NCBI GenBank assembly: GCA_026874595.1
Contig: CM049307.1
Coordinates: 50,271,178 to 50,335,177, forward strand
Reading direction: 5' to 3'
DNA from: Sipunculus nudus
Lineage: Eukaryota > Annelida > Sipuncula > Golfingiida > Sipunculidae
Length of the DNA stretch: 64,000 nt
Shown here: piece by piece, positions 25,051 through 36,676 of the stretch
Layout of the letters: every line of letters begins with the position of its first letter
Position numbering within the stretch: position 1 is the first letter of the stretch
Notes under the pieces: model-generated
Told to the model about the DNA's origin: nothing
Databases searched by the model: none
What the model saw: only the letters and a program-made list of their open reading frames with translations
Position numbers and translations under genes: made by a program

Positions 25051-26280
25051 GCGAGGGGGGGGGGGGGGAGTCATGGAATGTTGAAACATAAATTTAAAAT
25101 AAGTTAAACAAATATGCTAGCAAATCAATGGTCGTAAAAGCACTATCATATCAGCTGAGGTTAAAAAAGAATAAAGAAAAGAATTATCCACATGCAACAG
25201 CTATAACGCCCTAAATCGCAACAGTATGGGCCAAACAGAGTTGAAACATTGTACTGATTATAGATAATTAAGGTAATATTGTTCCTTCAAAAGAAGGTTT
25301 TCTGAGAAAAAGGTATATGGGACAAACCAAAGGAGTAACGACAACCCCCCCCCCCTCCCCTCCTTCCTCCCTGAAATGAGGACACCCGCTCAAAATCCCC
25401 AGACAAGCTCCCCCTCTCCCCTTATGACAAACAGATCTAAACCCCTCTCCCAGAATAAAAGAATTTTCTACACTCTCCCCCCCCCCCACATATTAAAAAA
25501 GATAGGTTTTTATTAAAGAAAAATAATATTTGTTCAGTTTTTTATAATTACATTGTATTTTATTCATAATTCATATATAAGATTTAAACATTCAGAAACA
25601 CGGGCTAGTGTTTATGCAAATTATGTGTGGCAGTGGACACATGCAATATTCTTTTTTCAATATTTGATGCATATATACCCCTTAAACAAGGCTACACTAA
25701 ATTTTTTCTCCAGTAATAAGTAAAAGGAAGTGATTTGCAGGAAGCCTCCCGTATATTAATTCTGAAAGTACTAATTTTATTTTTAATCTGTAGATTGGCA
25801 ATAGATTGTGAAAAAAAATCACTAAAAACAAACCACCTGGAATATAAAACAAACAGTATTGAATCTATATGTACATTTATATTAAAATGTCTTTATTTTG
25901 AAGGTGAAATGAAACTTCCATCAGTTGGCCCCTGATATTTTTCATTTCGCTTTCTGTCTGTTTGTCTGTCTGTCTTAATTTTTGTCCCCCCCCCCCCCTT
26001 TCCACTCTCTGCGTCAAGAAATTTATCGTTCCTATTGTTGTGATAATTTGAAACTAATCACCTCCCCAGAACGGAAATTGGTCTGAGAGAAAAAAGGTTT
26101 TTCATTCCTATCAGTACAACTTAAATGGCGCTATTAATAAGAAAAAGGTAAAATTAAAAAAAGGAAATAGTGATAACTCCTTTTTCCCATAGGATGAAAG
26201 AAAAAAATACAGAAGTGGTAAGATTATTAACATATCACTAGATATGGGCGCACTTTCTTCGGAAAGGAAAAAAAGATTAA
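24590..26280. other. AT-rich stretch with homopolymer runs
   Basis: polyG at 25.05, polyC at 25.35-25.5 and 25.99 kb. No gene recognised. Confidence 0.5.
25017..25069. repeat. (GA)n-polyG tract
   Basis: GA run then G11, cga, G14. Confidence 0.98.
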
Positions 26281-26289
26281 TTTGTAATT

Positions 26290-26890
26290 AATGAGTACAA
26301 ATTGCCTTTTTCGTAACTTCATGGAATTCCATTCAAAATCGGCCCGTGCTGACACGAACTTGAATGACCTGCAGTTAAGCCAGAGGACCAGAGTTTATCT
26401 TCTGACGTGGGTCACTGTTGTCTCTTCTCCATATGGCACTTTTTATCAGCCCATTGTCCGGCCGCGAACACCGACAGGGGCCACGTGCGGTTGACGCCAT
26501 ACAAGTCACCATATCGTAAACAAACAACTCTATTATAACTGGCTACTGTGACGGCCACGTGGCCTGAAACTGACGCGGGGTGAAACTGAACAGTTTGTCG
26601 ATTTCCAAGTGTCAGGCTGGCGTAATGCCGGCCGCTTGTTCATTTCCCGGGAAGCCCCCGGGCGCGTGATCGCTTTCAGCCCCCCACTCTCAAACACCGC
26701 TCCCCTAGTCAAGAGGGGTTTACCAGGAAATCCTCGCGGATTAATCGCTGATTAATCACACATGTGCCCTGGAAATAAAGTGCGACGATACTAACCGCAC
26801 CGAGGGATCATTCCGCCCAAACATAAAGCACCGTGCCCTGGAGCTGGGTCAAAAAATGTACTAAAATCAAATGACAGGAAATGATAAACC
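26290..26890. other. GC-rich unique island
   Basis: The most GC-rich unique stretch of the left half, with CpG clusters (gccggccgcttgttc, gaagcccccgggcgcgtgat), two cacgtgg/gccacgtg E-boxes and the palindrome ttaatcgctgattaatc. No splice-supported frame. Might be a CpG-type promoter or regulatory element. Confidence 0.3.
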
Positions 26891-26899
26891 AGTTGCCCA

Positions 26900-27880
26900 A
26901 GGCGTATTGATGCAGTTCCTTATTACAGACTCCAGTTTCATAAGAAACTTATAAAGAAAAATCAATACCCAAAAATTAGCCACAGAAAAGAAACAAGCAT
27001 GTTAATAAAAAATATGAAGGCATAAAACAAATCATTAACCAATAGTTTAATTTTAATGTTAGTTTCTGCATAACTGGTATTAAATATATTGCATTCTTTT
27101 ACAGTGTAAATTCTACATTCACCCATGGTTTCGTTAGATAATAGGGAGCCCCTATAGGGTACCCAAGGGGTTATGATGCAAGAAGAAAAAATATCTCCGT
27201 TAGGTTTATTTAAAGTTTTGTTGCAAGATGGATCAGTGTCATGGTAATCATTTGTGTCCGTTATCAAGGTAATTAATTCAGAATTTGATTAATTAAAAAA
27301 ACACCCACAAGGCTTTATAACAAGCCATAGAAGTTCCACGGAACTACATGCAGTGTAACCATTGACACTTCATGTACAGTAAGTAAGATACACGAAAATA
27401 AAACAATTATACCCATATCGATCATTTTTGGGTAAAAAAACTCATGGCAATGCATTACAACAAAGGTAGTATTTTATACCTTAATGACCTGTCCCGTTAG
27501 GACTTGTGCAATTTAGCTCCAGTCTGTAGTAAACCGGTGGAGTGAGCTATGTATCCGATTAAGATGCGAACCAATTGAGTGCCGATACGGCCAAGGTTAG
27601 CGATTTTACAGTCTGGTATATTTTGGAATATGGGGGGGGGGGGGGTCCAGTATGGATCTCACACCTCACATACGCGAAACAGGCGAATACCATGCAGGTG
27701 CGCTTATTAAGATAAATACGGTATACCGTTCTGATTAGTATGACCGATATGGTGATCAACGCCTGTGACAGGAATCGATAAAATAAAATAAGTTGCCTTC
27801 ATAAAATGCAACCACTGACAAAACCACTTACTTCCAAATTATTCTGCGCACGGAAACAGGCAAGTGAAGAAAGAAATGCA
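26900..27880. other. Intergenic stretch, nothing recognised
   Basis: Contains a G14 run at ~27.63 kb. The 101-codon frame on the minus strand at 26,962-27,267 has a hydrophobic N-terminal tail end but no family I know. Confidence 0.4.
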
Positions 27881-27884
27881 AGGA

Positions 27885-28215
27885 TAGGTTTATTAAAGAG
27901 GCCTATACTGACATTTGACGTCAGTTAACTAAAGATAAACCATTGAACCTCTGGTAAAAATAAACCAGTAAACGCTGGCCCCATGCACCGTGAACATGCA
28001 GGCTGATCGTTTTGTTTTAATCCACGTCTTCTTAACAAGTGGGGTCTACCTAAATAATCCATACACATTCAACAAGGACATTTTTTCGGCAAGTAAGAGA
28101 AACCAGGGTTTTGCAATGGACTGAGCTTCAAACTTCCACATTTATGCAACCAACCACCTACATATATGATGTTTTTCAAAACTGGCGCATGTACCGTACT
28201 GACTAACAGCTCGTA
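27885..28215 (+). repeat. Dispersed repeat, copy A (see 49.3 kb)
   Basis: It shares gttaactaaaga, cagtaaacgc, ttgttttgttt-like, attcaacaaggaca and gttttgcaa with 49,345-49,570. Then aactggcgcatgtacc at ~28.18 kb recurs at ~50.37 kb, suggesting the second copy is interrupted. Confidence 0.65.
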
Positions 28216-28589
28216 GATTAACAAGCTCATGCAACTGTTCCAAGAGGCGTTATAGGACCTTTTCATTGCAGGGAATACCTACAGTTCATGAATATGAACA
28301 AAGCGTAAGTCTGAAATCATAAAAATTTTAATGAAAAGTTTGTTGAATAGATCCCTTTAATCGTTGATACGTCAAGCGATTCTATAATGGTTGAATCACC
28401 GTTTATTGAGATGCAACACACATACCGCCGAAAAGGAAACGTAACTTTTACACCCATGATATTGATGTCAATAAACAAAGGCCCAAGGACTTAATACTCA
28501 CTTAACAACATATTGCCTTAAAAAATAAGAAAAACAATTAAGTTTCCTTTGAAGCTATATGGGCACACCTTGTTTCCATAAAAATAACG

Positions 28590-28730
28590 TGGTGGTGTAA
28601 TGGCTAGTGCGCTGGACTCGTTACCGCAAGGTTGTGGGTTCGCGTCCCGACCTAACCCCTATCCATGCCAAGACTCCTAGCAAAAGTCTTTTAATACAAT
28701 TAAGGGTGCGCTCTCTTCACCCAGGAGTGA
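28590..28730 (+). mobile_element. tRNA-derived SINE-like sequence, second family
   Basis: tggctagtgcgctggactcg resembles a tRNA A-box/anticodon-stem region and gtgggttcgcgtccc a B box at normal spacing. No acceptor-stem pairing was found, and unrelated sequence follows, so I read it as a SINE or tRNA relic rather than a working tRNA gene. The end is not defined. Confidence 0.55.
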
Positions 28731-29689
28731 ATGGGTATTGGTCAAACATGGGTTTCAAGCACATGTAGAACGAATAACCTTCTGGTGCTGTATGTGGCTG
28801 CTTGGTGTATGCTCAACAGGGAGTCGAGAAAAGCTACAAGAATGAACAGGCCCGACAGACCAGGAAGGCAAAGTGTAAAACTGAAGTCGGTTCAGATTGA
28901 CAATGTCGGTGATATCAGACTATAAACCCCCCACGACTTTTACTTTATAACATGAGTCTTTTATATGTGAAACATATACTCAAAATAGGCCACTAGTAGG
29001 TCAATGCCCCTCATACCAATGTCTGATCATATTTTAATGGTTCATGTTTCTCACAAGTCTATGTATTGGCGAAACTTCAAACATGTAAGTAATTTCTTAT
29101 AGTTCACCTTGTTTAAAAGGGAAAGAGATATTATAAAATTACGATGAAAGAGCATCAGGGAGCACCTCCAGTCAATTCTTTGAAAAAACATTATAAAGCT
29201 AATCACAGAATGCTCATCTCATATATCCAGAGATATTTCAAATTATCCCCCCCCCCCAATCGGGCTACCGCAGCGCTACCTGTCGGCAACTTCGATTGTG
29301 TATCAAGATATAGGAAGAAGTTTATTACTCTGAATCTTCACCCGAGGCCCTCCGCCCCGTGTACTGACAGTGACGCGGCTATATTTTTCTTCATCGCAAG
29401 CAGTGCAAAACGAGGACAAACAGCTCCAGATAAAGTTTCTTAATTTGTCGAAAGTTAAGCAGAGATAAATCAAATTTCTTTACTGAAACAAAAAATATAT
29501 ATTTGTACCAACTTATTGCTGCTGAATGACAAACTATCTTACTTTGATGTACTTTCGGAATTTTAAAATGTGTATTTATAGTTAACGAAACGGACTCTAA
29601 AATGGCCCATGGTTGCTGTCAATCTTTATGTTACTGTTGGGTCAGATTAACAAAATCACTGTGACACAGTGTTCAAGCTACTAGTATGT

Positions 29690-30220
29690 TTTATGAGTCC
29701 CCGCCGTAGGAGAAAGGACAACTAAAATGGTCTACGTCTGTCCGTCCGTCCTTCCGTCTCTTCCCATTCTTTAACAACATATCTCTAAAACACTTGCTGC
29801 TTTCTGCACCAAATTTAACAGACCTACTCAGCACATGACTGACATGTGACTTTAACCTGCAGGTGGCGCCACCACTGTTTAACGTCTTTCTGCTCTCCAG
29901 AATGTTCTTTTTCACTTTCCTTCAGGTAAGCCAGAAAATAAGAACACTTTAACCTTCAAATCATATGCAAGGATTCCTTGGAGCTGGGGGACTTCAATGA
30001 AAATTATTTATATTGAATATTATTATTTTCAGACTGATGTTTCCACCGGAGGTCAAATTTTCTATATATGGTGCAAAACCTTTACCTTTTATCTTATAAA
30101 CCACTTTACCAATCATTACCAACTTTTAGGCATATTGATCACATGACTAGCAGGTAGCGCAACCTCTGTTTAAAGATTCTCTGCATAAAATGTCACAACC
30201 ATATTACTTGGCCACAGCCA
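29690..30220. repeat. Degenerate dispersed repeat with internal duplication
   Basis: gtccgtccgtccttccgtc opens the stretch. gcaggtggcgccaccactgt at ~29.86 kb recurs as gcaggtagcgcaacctctgt at ~30.15 kb, each preceded by a cacatgac motif. A related ggcgccaccactg is seen at ~59.74 kb. Confidence 0.5.
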
Positions 30221-30889
30221 TTTTATTAATTACATCCCCATTGCTCCAGTTTTAAACATGGCCATCTGGATAACTGAAAACTTATTATATTTTTTTTTTA
30301 ATCAAGTTTGTATTTTGCAAGTTTTTTATTTAAAAACGGGTTCTTGTCACGATTCGGGAAATTTTTGTGTCACTGATGCTACGTTTTCCTCGGTAAACAT
30401 ATGGCGGGGTACTATTTGTGCCTACAGGCCCTTGTAGTGCTTGCTTTACAGATCTTCTTCTTCCGTGGATGGCTCAGTGGTAAGTGGTAAGTAGGATCTG
30501 AAATAAACTTTTGTCTTATCTGTTGCTTATTAATTCATAAATCATCTTTAGGCATGTTATTCCTATGGCATGTGCAACAAAATAATCCCGTGTCTCTTAT
30601 GCGTTATTGTGTTAATATATTTATATTAAAATATGTAACCTAGGCGTCGTTGTATATTAGCGCCATCTGTCGTATTTGAGAGCTAACTGAACTGGTTTTC
30701 AAGATATGAAAGTTAGGATAAGACAGTAACTATAAAGATAGCAGATTCACATCAGAAGTAGATTACTTGAGGTGGTAAGGCCCAGGAATTAAGGGAAAAG
30801 ATGGCTTATTAAAGTGCAACCCAATTATTATATTGGATAGAAACTAGGTTCGATTATAAATACATGAAGAGTTACTGAAATGTTAAAAT

Positions 30890-31540
30890 GTAAAAAAAAC
30901 CCTGACCGGGCACTCGAGTCCTGTTGTCTGACTCAAATAATCGATTAGATTTACTTGGACTCGAGTACTCAGTTAGAAGAACATGGGCTCGAGTACTCAC
31001 AATTACTCGAGCACTCGGTTAGAAATAATCGGAGTCGAGTACTCCGTTAAGTTACTCTGGCTTGAGTATTCCTTAGGAATTACCCTGACTCTAGTACTCG
31101 GTAAGAATTACACTGACTCAAGCTCTCGGTTAGAATAAAGCGGACTAGAGTACTTAGAACTGCCTGCGAGATAAGGGGAACGGTGACTTATTACAGTGCT
31201 TTTAATTTTTTTTTTATATTTGGTAGAAACTAGGTTCGATTATTAAAACATTAGGAGTTACTCAAATGTAAAAATGTAAACAACCCTACCCGGGTACTCG
31301 AGTACCCAGAATCACTCTAACTCGAGTACATGGTAGGTATTACCCTGGCTCGAGTTCTCGGTTAGAATACTAGAGTACTCAGAATTACTCAGACTCGAGT
31401 GTTCTGTTAGAATAACTCGGACCCGAGTAATCGGTTAGAATTACTCGGACTTGAGTACTTGATTAGAATTACTCGAACTCGAGTACTCAAAGAATTTCTC
31501 GGACTCCAGTACTGAGAATTACTCGGACTCGAGTGTACTC
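30890..31540. repeat. CTCGAGTACTC minisatellite with higher-order duplication
   Basis: Two blocks (about 30.91-31.16 and 31.29-31.54 kb) of ~26-30-bp units with the core actcgagtactcggttagaa. Each block is preceded by a similar ~120-bp leader (gaaactaggttcgatta and gttac..aaatgt at ~30.84 and ~31.23 kb), so a ~385-bp segment was duplicated as a whole. Confidence 0.85.
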
Positions 31541-31781
31541 AATCTTCTTTTTTTCAGCAACAGCCATGATTTGTTTTTCTCCTCTTCACGCAGGCTTTTG
31601 TTATAGACAAATTTAACTCCTAAATCACAAATCACCAGCAACAATAATGCCTTCTGCAGAACTTTTCAATTATTTTGGTTGATAACAGGTATAACTAAAT
31701 ATGTGCGTCTGCAGAATTCTTTTGCGGTTCTGAATACGTGACAGGATAGCAGCACACGCTACCTCTCGTTTTATATCATAG

Positions 31782-31985
31782 TGTTAACCAGGCCCGGTGA
31801 CTACTGCACCTTCGGACCCTGGGTGTGCAAAAGTCCCCATTGCTGGGTCATGCCACCGCGGAACCCCGAAAGGCATCCTCGTTTGTAAGTGAAACACGGC
31901 CGTTGGGCACGGCCTCCCCATCGTGCCTGGAGAGTGTTCATCCTGGGTTGGGGTCGATCGTGAACAATCTCACCACCTTCAATAC
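31782..31985 (-). mobile_element. SINE body fragment, same family as 20.9 kb
   Basis: gttaaccaggcccggtgac, gaaacacggccgttgggcac and gttggggtcgatcgtgaac are the reverse complement of the body of the SINE at 20,935-21,321. The tRNA-like head is missing, as in a 5'-truncated copy. It carries an extra ~20-30 bp near 31,830. Confidence 0.82.
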
Positions 31986-31989
31986 ATCC

Positions 31990-32385
31990 CCTTACGGCTA
32001 GGGCTTAAATAAAACATTCATATTAAAATTATTAATTTTGTGGTCAAAGAGGCTTTGTTGAGAGAAAATGAAAATGTACAACCCTAATTGTGCAGTGTGC
32101 CATAATAAGAACACCCAAGAATACGTCCTTCCATATCACCAGAGGTGTACTGTCATATTTGTAACGACACAACCTGAACCTAGATGTTGTGGATTTCGCA
32201 GGAAACATAAGCCAATTATATTAACTAATTAAGAAAATGCAAACTTAAGTACGGCTAAATTTGAGAGGTCTTGTCGTGAAAAAGTATAAATATCACCCCT
32301 GTAGCACTACAGATGGATAGATATATAAATTGGTAGATGGATGGATAGCTAGATAGATAGCAGATAAATATAGCAGATAGAAAGT

Positions 32386-32430
<45 letters not shown>

Positions 32431-33530
32431 TCATGTCACTGATATCTGCAGGCACATAACAGATAGGTAAAAGGGTTTCTCGTGGGAAGTACATCAAATT
32501 TGAAATATTTTCAGTACATCGGTTCTGATGTAGATTTCGATAGAAAGAATGTCGGATATAAAAGATTGATGAACCAGAAATAAGATATACCAGCGGAAAT
32601 GATGGTTCTGCGGACGCTGTAAAAGATATGCAGAAGATGGACAGACATATATTGAGAGATGTATATGGGAGTTTCAGCTAAAAGAACCCCACATATATGG
32701 GAGCTTATACTCTTCACACAACGGGTATACACCGCAGTGGTTCCAGATGGACGCAAAATGTGATACTAGACCCTCATTGGTCAACTTATAATTTTTGGCC
32801 CCTGGTGGAGAAACCGGGTGAATCTTCCTGTACGAAGCAGCGGTAAAAAACGAAGGAGACCTGGTAAGACTGCATTTAATAACAGCTGCGTGAGGCGTGT
32901 AATGGGGGCTTTGCAGACAAAGAAAATGAGACATAGCTGGTAGACATACGTTGAATAAATCTGAAGAAACACCAGATCTTAAACTCATCAATTTAAGGAA
33001 ATGGAAACAAACAAATATAGGATGTATGGTAACAAGACACCGTTTGCTATATAAAAATATTGATATAATTTCCAGCGTCTCATGCAGCATCATATTCACT
33101 GAACTGTTATACGAATCTTATGCATGAACAGCATGATCAAGAGAAGAGTTTTCAATATTAACCTCTTCAAATTATAGTCACTGTCGGACTGCCTACTTGT
33201 CTCAACTGTCAAACCTCAAAATCAACTTTTGTTGCATTTCAAGGAAACACTTTCTGTTTACTTTTCCCATGTCCATGCTTACATAATATTCTTCCGACTC
33301 TTCGTAGTGTGCTACCGAACCATGGACCAGACATTTATCGCCTCCTTTTTACCTTGATATATGTTGAGGTGAATCTTTTTATTATGTATATCTTTGGAGG
33401 TTGGCTTAGGCGCTCGGCCCGGTCTGGGACTTAGTCCCAGTCAACGGGCCCCTGTCTTCCGCGTGATCATTCATTAAGAAAACTATAAACTATATTTATT
33501 TTACCTGAATTATACAAATAGTTATTAAAA
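31990..33530. other. Intergenic stretch, nothing recognised
   Basis: Contains GATA-type and AG microsatellites at 32.3-32.43 kb. The 141-codon minus-strand frame at 32,674-33,099 has no recognisable domain. Confidence 0.4.
32391..32427. repeat. (AG)n tract
   Basis: AG run preceded by degenerate gatagata-type repeats (32,312-32,380). Confidence 0.98.
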
Positions 33531-33540
33531 CAAACCAAAG

Positions 33541-33715
33541 CACTCTCCATGGCCCAGATGGTGGTGTCCGGTTGTGTTTGAGGTGAAGGAAACCGGGGGA
33601 CCCGGAGAAAAGTGAACACCGACCTTTGACGGGCAACTACAACCCATGCATTCTCAAGCCAACTGCGGGGATCGAACCCGGGTCGCGTTTCACCACTCGA
33701 CTGTCCAGGACCTTT
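33541..33715 (-). mobile_element. Possible third SINE-like repeat with B-box motif
   Basis: On the minus strand cgacccgggttcgatccccg gives a B-box-like motif followed by a GC-rich body (gggtcccccggtttcct). The 5' half of a tRNA is not recognisable. Only one copy is seen in the window. Confidence 0.35.
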
Positions 33716-33719
33716 CTAG

Positions 33720-35590
33720 TGTCAGACCATAATGCCTGGTCGTAATTACTTATTAACTCAGCGTTAACATACATTTCTATATCTTTATACTAATTTCACT
33801 GCAGGGTCCTGAAGAAAATGCATGTGCGGGAAAGAGACTATTGAGAAGACAGGTTCACATTTCAGGCTCAAAATTTTACCGTGGGCCATACATACCTCAC
33901 TCCTTGGTAGGTGTCGGGCAATCTGCGTTGCGAATTAATCTATTTAATCAATTTAACATTAATTAGACAATAGCGAAATACAAATAGATGTTTAATGCCA
34001 GTATTACAGGATTGAATAACTACATGTTAGGTTTTGTAATTGCCTGTCTGTTAAACAATTATATTTTTTTTATAAAAAGCAAGTGACCTGTTAACTGCTC
34101 CTTTTTCACAGGAAACCATTCGTTACTACTCTGTGTGACAATGTGTGTATGACTGAAGATTTATTTATTTTTATTTATTTATTTATTACAATATTATGCG
34201 GGGTAGCCTGCACCAGAAGAACCCTTCTGTTGTAAGCAGGGCCCTGTTAATTGGATTGATTATGTTCGTCGAGCACTCTAGGCTGATGGAAGTCTAGGAT
34301 CTCCGCCTAAGCTTGAATTCTGAAATTTTGATGGAGCCGATAGACGCGATGCCACACAAACCATGCAAGAAACTAAACCTCGAGAAACCGCCACCGTGTT
34401 TACCATACAGGGACCGGGGATAGCTACAGCATCCACACACCCAGAGCCCAAGGCAGGACATAAACCGCCACCTGCCCCAACAGCAGAAGCCACGCCGGTA
34501 GAACCTTTGCGAATGTTTGAGGAGCGATCATTTATCTTCATCAGCGAAAATGAGTGTAAATAATTTTGTTGATATCCAGTTCACACTCCTTAACGTTAAT
34601 ACGGATAATATTCAAAAGAGGGCGCCACATACCTTACTGTGCTTCTCACAGTCTTATAATCCAATTCATTGAGTACAGGACTGTGTAACAGTTTGTTCAG
34701 TATTGTATCATTAAGCAAAATCGTCATCTTCATATTATTTCGGAATTATTTAAAATTTAGTCATCTATATAAATTATTACCTTTAAAGTTTATAACACAG
34801 CATAAAATTTGTTTAAAGCGTGCACATGCTGTTCTGCTATAACCGCTATAAAAGTGAATAATCATTACGAACTAAACAAGTAAATAAAAATAAAGCAAAT
34901 CAGGCAACATATTGATTTAAAAGGGACGGAATTTGTTTTGTGTAATTTACTTTTTCCAAATATCAAAACGAACTAGAAAAAAGCCATAAGACAAATACAA
35001 CAATCGTACTTGTTCAAGTTAAGCATACGAAAGTCCTTTACATAATGAAATTCCTACTAAACTGTGAAACCAGTAGCATATTTTACCTGATGTAAGTTAT
35101 TTATTAAAGGCACTAACGTATTGATCAAAAAAATTTTAACATAACTATATATAGTTCAATATAACTTTCATACAACATTATAAAAATAGTAGCATGTGGT
35201 ATTTCGAAATTACAGCAAATTTTATACATACACACATACAAATATATATTTTTTGCAAAATGACAGATATATTTAATAATATTTACATTTATACTGCATA
35301 ATACGAAATGTATTTATCAACAGAATACAAATGCACTTATATTATACCCAACATATCTTAAAGTGAGAAAATCCTGCAAACTGCTGTTACAACAAGAATA
35401 AACAAACCTATTACAGGAACCAAGTCATGTTTACATGGCAGAGCGCATGTCAGATGACGTCACTTTAGGTCAAGTCAGGTCATGCAAATCTTGATTTAAC
35501 TGCGGTAGCGGCTCTAGTATACTTTAACTCCTATAAAAGGTTAGTCCACCACCAAATTAATAATGTGCGGAAAGCGTCTGTGTTTGAAGA
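33720..35590. other. Downstream flank of the aminopeptidase gene
   Basis: AT-rich with no gene seen except a doubtful short frame at 34.36 kb. A minus-strand AATAAA (plus strand tttatt, 35,100-35,105) could serve the aminopeptidase transcript, but it is about 830 bp from the stop and unproven. Confidence 0.35.
34363..34563 (+). other. Short Pro/Ala-rich open frame, unassigned
   Basis: A 66-codon frame in a GC-richer pocket, with Pro/Thr/Ala-rich PEPKAGHKPPPAPTAEATPV and the ending FEERSFIFISENECK. The frame stays open upstream to ~34,325. It could be a terminal exon, but no good acceptor, homologous domain or neighbour exon is visible, and the opposite strand is also open here. Confidence 0.15.
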
Positions 35591-35599
35591 CAAGTATAT

Positions 35600-35970
35600 A
35601 TGTATTAATCTGACGTTCGCGTCCAGCCAATCATTGATAACCTGTCTAAATGTATTTATCTGACGTTGCGTCCAGCTAATCGTTGATTACCTGTACATAT
35701 CTGTATCTATCTGACGTTAGCGTCCTGCCAATCGTTGATCACCTGTATATCTGTATCTACCTGACGTTTGCGTCCAGCCAATAGTTGATAACCTGTATAT
35801 ATGTATTTATCTGACGTTTGCGTCTCTGTATCTATCTGACGTTCGCGTCTAGCCAATCGCTGATAACCTGTATATCTGTATCTATCTGACGTTTGCGTCC
35901 AGCCAATCATTGATTATCTGTATATTTGTATCTATCTGACGTTCGCGTCCAGCCAGTCGTTGATAACCTG
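35600..35970. repeat. 50-bp tandem repeat overlapping the end of the aminopeptidase CDS
   Basis: About 7.5 units of ~50 bp share the core tctgacgttcgcgtccagcc and a tgataacctgtatatctgta stretch. Unit starts lie near 35,608, 35,659, 35,709, 35,759, 35,834, 35,884 and 35,934, with a truncated unit near 35,809. The highest-coordinate unit is the coding end of the gene, so the array looks seeded from the C-terminal codons and extends through the presumptive 3' UTR. Read on the minus strand, most units still spell a version of INDWxDANVR plus stop. Confidence 0.93.
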
Positions 35971-36078
35971 TTCGTTTCGCTCAAGCCACGCGATATTGTT
36001 TCTGATGCTACTGAGTGCTTGCTGGCGAGGTCTGGTGCCCGTCCCGGCGTCTGGATACTTAGCAAAATGAGCCTCCAC
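35932..36078 (-). CDS. Aminopeptidase terminal coding exon with stop
   Basis: 147 bp, 48 codons plus TAG, phase 0 start, acceptor cgcag. It encodes VEAHFAKYPDAGTG, then RQQALSSIRNNIAWLERN and the C-terminus INDWLDANVR, matching the G.G.R...QA.E....NI.W...N ending of M1 enzymes. The last ~35 nt form the first unit of a 50-bp tandem repeat that continues into the 3' region. Confidence 0.93.
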   Translation of the reverse strand: MEAHFAKYPDAGTGTRPRQQALSSIRNNIAWLERNEQVINDWLDANVR

Positions 36079-36595
36079 CTGCGGAGCAGAATATTAATAA
36101 GCATATATTGCATGATTTCCCGAAATGGTTCAAGCCTACGTTTTTTAGATACGAGGCTAACATACCCTAACCAAAAGTGTTTCAAAATAATGTCTTTGTA
36201 TTGCATACATAAAAACCGATGCATTGACACAACCTATAATTGTTACTTTTTGTACTCTTAAGTTGAAATAAAAGGTATAAAAGGATTTATAATTTATTAA
36301 TCTGAAAGATAACTCTCAATGTCGCCAGTAGATGGCAAGCTTTAACAGAATGCGCCCAGTATTTGCTGCCATCTAGCGGCTGGTAGTGATATTACATTTT
36401 TGCTCAAATTGGCGTGTCCTCAGTATATCTTAACTGACCAATACGATGACAAAAAAGTTATTTATTTACCTGCTCCAGGCGAAATTTATTTTTAAATCGT
36501 GCTACCATATTTGGGACCATTCTTCCAAAACTGCGGTTGCTTGTTGTAAACCTGTAAATTAAAGTGCAGTAAAATGAAAATACTGTGTCAGGACA

Positions 36596-36676
<81 letters not shown>

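Noticed and set aside
4168-26823. Shared agggatcattccgcc at about 4.16 and 26.81 kb
   Set aside because: A 15-bp match is expected by chance in a 64-kb self-comparison, and the flanks do not extend it.
28595-28655. Functional tRNA gene
   Set aside because: B-box-like motif is degenerate and no acceptor stem pairing or terminator T-run was found.
30890-31540. CRISPR-like array
   Set aside because: Units vary in length and sequence without constant repeats and unique spacers, and the DNA is eukaryotic.
32674-33099. 141-codon minus-strand frame as a gene
   Set aside because: No domain, no splice context and typical chance composition.
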